The notes beneath the pieces were generated by a model. The model searched no databases, had not been told where the DNA came from, and saw only the letters and a list, made by a program, of their open reading frames with translations. Shown here piece after piece: positions 6,187 to 9,213 of a DNA stretch of 9,213 nt. The first letter of the stretch is position 1. Every line of letters begins with the position of its first letter. Origin of the DNA: Anaerolineae bacterium (GTDB lineage: Bacteria; Chloroflexota; Anaerolineae; B4-G1; SLSP01); NCBI GenBank assembly GCA_016927095.1, contig JAFGNI010000301.1:1-9213 (forward strand), written 5' to 3'. A program made the position numbers and the translations under genes.

Positions 6187-6678
6187 CTAGTCCGTCTCTT
6201 GTTTCTCGCCCTCTCCGGCGCCCTGTGAGGGGAGCTTGACCTCGTGTCGCAGCTTTTCTCGGAGCTCCGCGATCTGGTCGGTGATGGCGCTGATGCGGCT
6301 GAACAGCGCTTCGTTAGCGTTGATACCCTCGTTGATCAGGAATGCCGCGCTCTCCGAGCGGCTCTTGGTGATCTCTGCCTCGACAAGCATATCCAGGTGG
6401 GCCAGGGCCTCGTCATTGACCCGCACCATCACCACGTTGCCGCGTCCTTGGAGGGCTTCGCTTAGGGTCTGTGCAAAGGTCTCGGCCTGCTTGAGCGCAT
6501 CCTTGATGGACGACGCGCCTTTTTCTTTCTTGGCGCCGGGCTTCGCCGTGGCCTCATCTGAGGGCATGGGGGCCTCTTGGCCTTCCGGCGAAGGGATCAC
6601 TGTCTCTGCGCCTCCCTCTACCGTCTCGGTCTCCTGTGGTGACTTGATCTCGACTTCAACCGCGTGCTCGTCTTCCAT
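6187..6678 (-). CDS. Small ribbon-helix-helix-like protein with acidic N-tail (paralog B)
   Basis: This 163-residue protein has three parts. Residues 1-55 are acidic, rich in Pro/Glu/Ser and probably disordered, ending in a short basic patch (K-K-E-K). Residues 56-78 are an amphipathic helix. Residues 82-120 form a ribbon-helix-helix-like segment (V-V-M-V-R-V-N-D-E-A-L, then T-K-S-R-S-E-S-A-A-F-L-I-N-E-G-I) that keeps the S-R-S-E turn typical of CopG/Arc-type proteins. Residues 121-148 are a heptad-like helix, and the tail is charged. Over 67 gapless positions I count 29 identities with paralog A. The ATG at 6678 is chosen because AGGAGG (plus strand 6686-6691) lies 7 nt upstream and the promoter at 6752-6780 precedes it; the open frame continues to 6921, but that part lies beyond the promoter. 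It is likely a DNA-binding regulator or DNA-associated structural protein. Confidence 0.75.
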   Translation of the reverse strand: MEDEHAVEVEIKSPQETETVEGGAETVIPSPEGQEAPMPSDEATAKPGAKKEKGASSIKDALKQAETFAQTLSEALQGRGNVVMVRVNDEALAHLDMLVEAEITKSRSESAAFLINEGINANEALFSRISAITDQIAELREKLRHEVKLPSQGAGEGEKQETD

Positions 6679-6751
6679 TTCGATTCCTCCTGACTTCTGT
6701 GCCCACGTGTTAGGTATGTATTCTGTCCTTTGTAATTGACTTACACGTAAT

Positions 6752-6780
6752 ATAATAGCGCAGTTCAGGTTATTTGTCAA
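6752..6780 (-). promoter_or_regulatory. Sigma70-type promoter of the RHH-like gene pair
   Basis: On the minus strand there is a perfect -35 TTGACA (6780-6775), a 17-nt spacer and a -10 TATTAT (6757-6752). Transcription would start near 6745, leaving about 66 nt of leader before the ATG at 6678. The region is an AT-rich island in GC-rich DNA. Confidence 0.8.
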
Positions 6781-6796
6781 GGGCTGCCGCCGAGAT

Positions 6797-6824
6797 TTGA
6801 CATCTCCGTGCCAGACGCTATACC
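6797..6824 (+). promoter_or_regulatory. Sigma70-type promoter of the amidohydrolase gene
   Basis: A perfect -35 TTGACA (6797-6802), a 16-nt spacer and a weaker -10 TATACC (6819-6824) precede the gene. The start would be near 6831, about 24 nt before the ATG. The -35 box is only 16 bp from the -35 of the divergent RHH promoter, so the two polymerase sites could compete or share a regulator. Confidence 0.6.
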
Positions 6825-6854
6825 GAACCAAGGTGAGCCAACTGGGAGGGGACG

Positions 6855-7622
6855 ATGCCGTTACACATTGCCGGTGCGCAACTGCCCGTGACGCAAGAGG
6901 TGAGCCGCAACGTCGCGTCATTGTTGCGTGCGATCCAGTATGCAGCCGACGTGGGGGCCGACATTCTGCTGACGCCCGAGGGGGCGCTGAGTGGCTACAC
7001 GCCGGATTTCGATCGTGACTTGGTGCGGGTTGCGCTGGAGGCGGTGACCCAGCGTGGTCGCGATGCCGGCGTGGGTCTCGCGCTCGGGACGTGCTTCGAG
7101 GAGGACGACGGGCGCTGCTACAACCAGATCCGCTTCTATGACCAGGCCGGACGCTACCTGGGGTTTCATAGCAAGCAGCTACGCTGCGGCACGCTTGAGG
7201 CGCAGCCGCAGGGCGAGATCAATGACTATGCGGTGGCGCCCCTTCAGGTCTTCAGTTTGGGCGGCGTCAAGGTCGGCGGCCTGATCTGCAACGACCTGTG
7301 GGCCAATCCTGAGTGCACGCCGGTGCCTGATCCCCATCTGACACAGCAGCTGTCCACGATGGGAGCCCGGGTGATCTTCCACGCGGTCAACGGTGGGCGG
7401 AATGGTGGCCCGTGGTCGAAGGTCGCCTGGCACTATCACGAGGCAAACCTGAGGATGCGGGCCCGAGCGGGCAAGCTCTGGATCGTGACCGTGGACAGTG
7501 CCCATCCGGTCTCGCTCCCTTGTTCGGCGCCCTCCGGCGTTGTCGCGCCCTCTGGGGACTGGGCGTGTCAAGCCGAATCGCAGGGCGAACGATTCTTCGA
7601 TTTCGAGATTCCGTTACCCTGA
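6855..7622 (+). CDS. Carbon-nitrogen hydrolase (nitrilase superfamily amidohydrolase)
   Basis: This 255-residue cytoplasmic enzyme probably hydrolyses an amide, nitrile or N-carbamoyl bond. The nitrilase-superfamily catalytic triad is visible in its usual settings: E42 in L-T-P-E-G-A-L-S-G-Y, K107 in F-H-S-K-Q-L-R, and C145 in G-G-L-I-C-N-D-L-W-A. The C-terminal P-S-G-V-V-A-P-S-G-D-W and F-F-D-F-E-I-P-L segments match the family's final strands. The length is near the usual 260-300. The ATG at 6855 has GGGAGGGG at 6844-6851 and starts directly with the first strand (L-H-I-A-G-A-Q-L). It has its own promoter and is followed by a separate promoter for the dehydrogenase genes, so it appears to be a single-gene unit. 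The branch within the superfamily, and hence the substrate, is not clear from sequence alone. Confidence 0.85.
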   Translation: MPLHIAGAQLPVTQEVSRNVASLLRAIQYAADVGADILLTPEGALSGYTPDFDRDLVRVALEAVTQRGRDAGVGLALGTCFEEDDGRCYNQIRFYDQAGRYLGFHSKQLRCGTLEAQPQGEINDYAVAPLQVFSLGGVKVGGLICNDLWANPECTPVPDPHLTQQLSTMGARVIFHAVNGGRNGGPWSKVAWHYHEANLRMRARAGKLWIVTVDSAHPVSLPCSAPSGVVAPSGDWACQAESQGERFFDFEIPLP

Positions 7623-7629
7623 GAGGTTT

Positions 7630-7658
7630 TTGACAGGCTCCCGACAGGCATCTAGAAT
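7630..7658 (+). promoter_or_regulatory. Near-consensus sigma70-type promoter of the dehydrogenase operon
   Basis: TTGACA (7630-7635), a 17-nt spacer and TAGAAT (7653-7658) begin only 8 bases after the amidohydrolase stop. Transcription would start near 7665 and give a leader of about 97 nt before the ATG at 7762. Confidence 0.8.
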
Positions 7659-7667
7659 GGATAACTG

Positions 7668-7682
7668 ATGCGTAGCATACGC
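7668..7682. repeat. Short inverted repeat at the dehydrogenase transcription start
   Basis: GCGTA-GCA-TACGC (7670-7682) is a perfect inverted repeat and overlaps a second one, ATGC-GTA-GCAT (7668-7678). It lies just downstream of the predicted start point, where repressor operators of sugar-catabolic operons often sit. Function is inferred. I see no other structure in the rest of the leader apart from the AGGAG Shine-Dalgarno at 7751-7755. Confidence 0.35.
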
Positions 7683-7761
7683 CTTGCAGCCCCGTTGCCG
7701 GGAGCGCTTGGCACCTGGCGAGGGCGCTGTACTTCCCGAAACGATCTGAAAGGAGCTGGAT

Positions 7762-8796
7762 ATGGCAAGAGCTGCATATTACGAGCGCGACAAGGTTATA
7801 CGCGTCGGTGAGGCCGCCGCTGGCGCACCGGGCCCAGGCGAGGTCCAGGTGAAGATCGCTTATTGCGGCATCTGTGGCACGGACCTACATATCTATCATG
7901 GCACGATGGACCAGCGCGTTGCCCCTTCGCAGATTATGGGCCACGAGGTGTCGGGCACGATCTCTGCGCTGGGGGCCGGTGTGACGGGCTTTGAGGTGGG
8001 GCAGACCGTGACGGTGATGCCGCTGGACCCTTGCCATCAATGCCCCGCCTGCAAAGCGGGCCACAGCCATATCTGCCTCAATCTCAATTTCCTGGGGATT
8101 GACACGCCGGGGGGCTTCCAGACCTATTGGTCCGTGCCTGCAGACGCGGTCCTGCCGCTGCCGCCTTCGATCTCGCTCAAACGGGCGGCGCTCGTGGAAC
8201 CTCTGGCGGTTGCCTGTCACGATGTGCGCCTTGGTGACGTCAAGGCCGGTGAGTTCATCGTCGTTCTGGGAGGCGGTCCCATCGGAACGCTGGTGGCCCT
8301 GGTCGCCCGGCACGTGGGGGCCCAGGTCCTGGTATCGGAGATCAACCCCGACCGCATCCGCATTGGTCGAGAGTTGGGCCTCGATGTCGTTGACCCGAGG
8401 GACGTCGATCTGCGGGCGCTGGTCGAGGCGCGCACCGGCGGTGCGGGTGCCGATGTGCTGTTCGAGGTGACGGCGAGCGCGGCGGGGGCAGCGACGATGA
8501 CGCAGCTGATGCGAACACGGGGCCGCATCGTCATCGTCGGCATCTTTGGAGAGCCGCCCAAGGTGGATCTGAAGGCCATCCTCTGGCGGGAGATGCAGCT
8601 CCGCGGCGCGCGGGTCTACGAGCGTCAAGACTTCGAGCGCGCCATCGATCTGGCGGCGCAGGATGTATTGCCGCTAGATGCACTGATCACCGAGGTCTAT
8701 CCGCTGGAGCGGCTGGAGGCGGCGCTGCAGCAGCTGGAGAGCGGCGGCGATGCGATGAAGATCCTCATTGACGTAGCAGCGGAAGGAGCCGCGTGA
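7762..8796 (+). CDS. Zinc-dependent medium-chain alcohol/polyol dehydrogenase (Tdh/sorbitol dehydrogenase-like)
   Basis: This 344-residue enzyme oxidises a secondary alcohol to a ketone, most likely with NAD+. Catalytic-zinc ligands are in place: C38 in C-G-I-C-G-T-D-L-H, H61-E62 in M-G-H-E, and E146 in L-V-E-P-L-A-V. Four cysteines, C91, C94, C97 and C105, form the structural-zinc lobe. The Rossmann glycine motif G-G-G-P-I-G is at 170-175. The acidic E193 at the end of the second strand favours NAD+ over NADP+. The length is standard for the family (about 340-350). Start choice is supported by AGGAG at 7751-7755, 6 nt upstream of the ATG. Its stop shares one base with the start of a KduD-like dehydrogenase, so the pair is translationally coupled and probably works in one sugar or sugar-acid pathway. 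Similarity to threonine dehydrogenase is at family level; no G-containing Tdh-specific feature is claimed. Confidence 0.87.
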   Translation: MARAAYYERDKVIRVGEAAAGAPGPGEVQVKIAYCGICGTDLHIYHGTMDQRVAPSQIMGHEVSGTISALGAGVTGFEVGQTVTVMPLDPCHQCPACKAGHSHICLNLNFLGIDTPGGFQTYWSVPADAVLPLPPSISLKRAALVEPLAVACHDVRLGDVKAGEFIVVLGGGPIGTLVALVARHVGAQVLVSEINPDRIRIGRELGLDVVDPRDVDLRALVEARTGGAGADVLFEVTASAAGAATMTQLMRTRGRIVIVGIFGEPPKVDLKAILWREMQLRGARVYERQDFERAIDLAAQDVLPLDALITEVYPLERLEAALQQLESGGDAMKILIDVAAEGAA

Positions 8797-9213
8797 TGGG
8801 CGTACTGGACAAGTTCAGGCTGGACGGCAAGACCGCGTTGGTGACCGGTTGCCGGCGGGGCATCGGCATGGCCATCGCTGTGGGGCTGGCGGAGGCAGGG
8901 GCTGACATCGTCGGTGTCAGCAAGTCGCTGGCCCCCTGCGGAAGCGAAGCGGAACAGGCGGTCACCGGCCTCGGACGCCATTTCAGGGCCTACCAATGCG
9001 ACTTCTCAGACCGGTCGGCGCTCTACGAGTTCGTCAAGCGGGTGAAGGCCGATGTGCCGACCATCGACATCCTGGTGAACAACGCCGGGACGATCTTGCG
9101 CAAGCCGGCAGCTGAGCACCCCGACGACTACTGGGACACGATCCTCGAGGTCAACCTTTCGGCGCAGTTCATCTTGGCGCGCGAGTTCGGCAAAGAGATG
9201 GTGGCGCGCGGCA
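8796..9213 (+). CDS. Short-chain dehydrogenase/reductase, KduD-like, 5' part
   Basis: Only the first 139 residues are in the window; the frame is open to the edge. It is a classical SDR: T-G-C-R-R-G-I-G at 17-24 is the nucleotide-binding glycine motif, N-N-A-G is at 95-98, and N120 in E-V-N-L is the first member of the Asn-Ser-Tyr-Lys catalytic set. The Ser, Tyr and Lys lie beyond the window. The opening F-R-L-D-G-K-T-A-L-V-T-G-C and A-E-A-G-A-D-I-V-G-V resemble 2-deoxy-D-gluconate / 2-dehydro-3-deoxy-D-gluconate dehydrogenases (KduD). That points to sugar-acid metabolism but does not fix the substrate. The ATG at 8796 overlaps the upstream stop by one base and has GGAAGGAG at 8781-8788; the GTG at 8793 is in a different position but gives a poorer spacing. 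Confidence 0.85.
   Translation, partial: MGVLDKFRLDGKTALVTGCRRGIGMAIAVGLAEAGADIVGVSKSLAPCGSEAEQAVTGLGRHFRAYQCDFSDRSALYEFVKRVKADVPTIDILVNNAGTILRKPAAEHPDDYWDTILEVNLSAQFILAREFGKEMVARG

Noticed and set aside
6730..6756. Plus-strand TATAAT at 6751-6756 as a second promoter for the amidohydrolase
   Set aside because: The best upstream -35 (TTGTAA, 15-nt spacer) is poor and the TTGACT at 6736 is only 9 nt away. The TATAAT overlaps the better-supported minus-strand -10.
6679..6921. Extended N-terminus for RHH-like paralog B
   Set aside because: The extension crosses the strong minus-strand promoter at 6752-6780 and overlaps the start of the amidohydrolase gene; the ATG at 6678 has a good Shine-Dalgarno.
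7885..8628. Minus-strand open frame opposite the zinc dehydrogenase
   Set aside because: Shadow of a clearly real gene with intact zinc and Rossmann motifs; Arg/His-rich translation without family features.
1..9213. tRNA genes, CRISPR repeats, insertion-sequence ends or att sites
   Set aside because: Reading both strands I found no cloverleaf, no regularly spaced repeats, no transposase or integrase and no terminal inverted repeats with target duplications.

Overview
The window is gene-dense, GC-rich bacterial DNA with short intergenic gaps, ATGA-type stop/start overlaps, strong Shine-Dalgarno sites and five well-formed sigma70-type promoters. I see no phage, IS, CRISPR, rRNA or tRNA signature. 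The mix of a YtfJ/GerW-family protein, ribbon-helix-helix proteins with coiled-coil tails, an MFS_3-type exporter and sugar-type dehydrogenases resembles a free-living high-GC lineage such as Chloroflexota. That placement is an impression from gene content only, not a demonstrated assignment.

Layout. (1) 1-3047, plus strand: the end of a cell-surface glycan operon. It holds a truncated GT39/ArnT-type membrane glycosyltransferase, a MOP-superfamily (Wzx-like) flippase and a class I SAM methyltransferase, with overlapping stops and starts. (2) 3008-4450, minus strand: an MFS_3-type drug exporter whose end overlaps the methyltransferase end by 40 bp. Its promoter lies in a 254-bp gap that also carries the divergent promoter of the next unit. 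(3) 4705-5571, plus strand: a two-gene operon of a YtfJ/GerW-family protein and an alanine-rich helical protein. (4) 5572-5679: two strong hairpins, one a perfect 34-nt palindrome, between convergent units. (5) 5680-6678, minus strand: two paralogous small proteins, each with a ribbon-helix-helix-like segment followed by a heptad-like helix, read from a strong promoter at 6752-6780. (6) 6855-7622, plus strand: a nitrilase-superfamily amidohydrolase with its own promoter back to back with that of unit 5. (7) 7630 to the window end, plus strand: a promoter, then a zinc-dependent medium-chain dehydrogenase overlapping by one base a KduD-like short-chain dehydrogenase that runs off the window, probably a sugar or sugar-acid catabolic operon.

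How the genes work together. Unit 1 probably builds, exports and modifies a surface polysaccharide. Units 3 and 5 face each other across the palindrome and have no recognisable housekeeping role. They are the least explained part of the window: a glycine-rich YtfJ-like protein and a helical partner convergent with two probable DNA-binding paralogs. Units 6 and 7 are metabolic; the two dehydrogenases most likely act on successive hydroxyl or keto steps of one sugar-derived substrate.
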